Shown: positions 62,988-64,000 of the stretch, in pieces
Position numbering within the stretch: the first letter of the stretch is position 1
How the letters are laid out: each line of letters begins with the position of its first letter
Origin: Halobacillus sp. A5
Lineage (GTDB): Bacteria; Bacillota; Bacilli; Bacillales; Halobacillaceae
Direction: 5' to 3'
DNA: 64,000 nt
Assembly: GCF_024189315.1 (NCBI RefSeq)
Contig: NZ_JAIZEO010000001.1
Coordinates: 1,178,001 to 1,242,000, forward strand
Made by a program: the position numbers and the translations under genes
The notes under the pieces: model-generated
What the model saw: the letters and a program-made list of their open reading frames with translations, nothing else
Databases searched by the model: none
Told to the model about the DNA's origin: nothing

Positions 62988-63560
62988 TTATGCTGCCTCT
63001 TCTTCTTCATTAGGATCATTCGGTCCTACATAGAAGAAGTTACCTGGTTTGCTTGCATCCATATTGTCTCTAGGGTACATCGTGAACTCAATCGGAATGT
63101 TCCCTTGCTCGTTGGCAAAGGAACGAGTGAATTCCCCATTAGAAGCCATTTTATAGACAACAATATCCATGCTGTCGTCATCCCCCATAACACGGGGATG
63201 AATGCGGATTTTCTGAGCTTTGCTACGCATAGATGTTCCGATCTTTGCATCCATCAACCCTGTAGCATCTCCAGAACTAGAATCCGTAATTTCTTCTACA
63301 TAACTCATCGCAAGTTTTAAATTTTCAATGGTTTGTTGAGCCGCTGACATGGATACCGATCCTTCATATCCGGTAATCCGTTGGTCATATACAGACTCAC
63401 CAAAATCAGCTACGTTGATATCTTGAAGGATGGGAGTAAAGGTTAATTCTCCCCCTTCAAATTGAAACTCATTCTTTCCGTCAAACTTAATTTCGTCTGA
63501 ACCCTCACCCACTATGATATCGGCTAAACCAAAAGGTATTTTTTCTGGATCAAGTGACAT
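62988..63560 (-). CDS. Major tail tube protein
   Basis: A 190-residue protein with the usual beta-rich tail-tube composition (FGLADIIVGEGSDEIKFDGKNEFQFEGGELTFTPI .. GYEGSVSMSAAQQTIENLKLAMS), acidic tail NDPNEEEEAA, and the correct place between the tail terminator and chaperone genes. Its start overlaps the stop of the upstream gene by 11 nt. Family assigned by composition and position. Confidence 0.8.
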   Translation of the reverse strand: MSLDPEKIPFGLADIIVGEGSDEIKFDGKNEFQFEGGELTFTPILQDINVADFGESVYDQRITGYEGSVSMSAAQQTIENLKLAMSYVEEITDSSSGDATGLMDAKIGTSMRSKAQKIRIHPRVMGDDDSMDIVVYKMASNGEFTRSFANEQGNIPIEFTMYPRDNMDASKPGNFFYVGPNDPNEEEEAA

Positions 63561-63981
63561 GGGTTGATTCCTCCTTTATTTCTTGAAGAGTAACATCAAA
63601 ATTGATGCTGTATTCCATTAATTCATTATTCACCCCTACAGGGATAGGGTCGGATGCAGCTGCAATAAAAAAAACGTGATAGTTTTTCGTTTCAATCACG
63701 TTTCCTTGCGTATCATATAATTCAATTTTTGAAGTGAAATTGCCTTTACGATGCAATGCTTGATATACCTGTTCAGCTGCAGTTTGCGCATAGGACCAAT
63801 CCGAAGAACGAATATAAACCATGTAAGAAGGAAAGCGCATTTCCGTCTCATAAGGATCGGGACGCCTTCCACCTTCATTATATACCGTTCCTGTGTAATC
63901 ATCGGCTGTATAAAAATCGACGGTCCATTCAAGGTCAGGTATGGCTTCTTCTAATTCTTTTCGCAGATAATCCTGGATCAT
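63550..63981 (-). CDS. Tail terminator/head-tail joining protein
   Basis: A 143-residue protein (IQDYLRKELEEAIPDLEWTVDF at the N-terminus; SYAQTAAEQVYQALHRKGNF near residue 83), typical in size and position of SPP1 gp17-type tail terminators encoded just before the major tail protein. A GGTGAG ribosome binding site lies before the ATG near the window edge. The next gene upstream is outside the window. Confidence 0.7.
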   Translation of the reverse strand: MIQDYLRKELEEAIPDLEWTVDFYTADDYTGTVYNEGGRRPDPYETEMRFPSYMVYIRSSDWSYAQTAAEQVYQALHRKGNFTSKIELYDTQGNVIETKNYHVFFIAAASDPIPVGVNNELMEYSINFDVTLQEIKEESTHVT

Positions 63982-64000
63982 TTTTTCTCACCAAGTGTTC

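Larger units (their letters stand above)
43984..64000. mobile_element. Prophage, left part (continues past the window)
   Basis: From a tRNA-Val 3' scar at 43984-44030 rightwards everything fits a siphophage read on the minus strand: cargo genes (44.1-50.5 kb), lysis (50.6-52.3 kb) and tail genes (52.3-64.0 kb). Capsid, packaging, replication and integrase genes should lie to the right, ending in a full tRNA-Val. Most tail and lysis genes look intact, so the element may be inducible; the lack of the other half prevents judging this. Confidence 0.85.

Noticed and set aside
1-64000. CRISPR array, rRNA operon or plasmid/replication origin
   Set aside because: No regularly spaced direct repeats, no rRNA-like conserved blocks and no dnaA-box cluster were seen in the window.

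Overview
The window reads as chromosome of an endospore-forming, moderately halophilic member of the Bacillaceae (Halobacillus, Thalassobacillus or Pontibacillus type), with the left end of an integrated siphophage. Spore genes (a gerA-type germinant receptor operon, a Spo0E-like peptide, a SleB-type hydrolase, a Spo0M-like protein), AGGAGG ribosome binding sites, frequent TTG/GTG starts, a Zur-type zinc operon and the acidic exported alkaline phosphatase support this. Genus is an inference; no rRNA or other strict marker is present.

Layout. 0.2-7.0 kb: a catabolic locus on the minus strand (CaiB-type CoA transferase, HMG-CoA-lyase-like enzyme, SSS symporter with a small membrane partner, MFS permease, flavin reductase-like protein) with a divergent GntR/FadR regulator and two TTGTATACAA operators between them. 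7.0-10.5 kb: small repeats, metA, then a yybP-ykoY (Mn2+) riboswitch ahead of a Spo0M-like gene and a TerC-family manganese exporter. 10.5-16.4 kb: LysM/SleB hydrolase, azoreductase, a frameshifted AraC/GyrI-like regulator, a 55-residue Spo0E-like phosphatase behind a long stem-loop, two tiny membrane proteins, a stand-alone prs and a DedA protein. 16.6-23.3 kb: alkaline phosphatase; a zinc-limitation operon (zinc-independent S14, an FAD enzyme, a COG0523 metallochaperone) behind two Zur boxes; a CNNM/CBS/CorC transporter. 23.5-24.0 kb: a decayed IS1182-like element.

24.1-36.1 kb is a complete reductive pyrimidine catabolism locus. NCS1 permease imports the base; PreTA reduces it; dihydropyrimidinase and beta-ureidopropionase open and hydrolyse the ring; a class III transaminase and CoA-acylating semialdehyde dehydrogenase turn beta-alanine (or 3-aminoisobutyrate) into acetyl- or propionyl-CoA. 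A PucR-family protein is the likely regulator. 36.3-43.6 kb holds the germinant receptor operon (A-C-B), a GSP39-like dehydrogenase, an Asn/Arg-rich small protein and a YfcC-family carrier.

At 43.98-44.03 kb lies the 3' part of a tRNA-Val(GAC) gene, which I read as the attachment-site scar of a prophage running from here past the right edge. Its late genes are all on the minus strand: tail terminator, major tail protein, chaperone pair joined by an A AAA AAG -1 frameshift site, tape measure with a lytic transglycosylase domain, Dit, baseplate protein, a very long Gp37-like/collagen-like tail protein, holin, XhlA and amidase. Between the lysis genes and the att scar lies an AT-rich cargo zone (44.1-50.5 kb): an unknown 803-residue protein with an RNxxxH (HEPN-like) motif, a lipoprotein with prenyltransferase-like repeats, an exported beta-rich protein and another lipoprotein. 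This zone is the best candidate for something undescribed.
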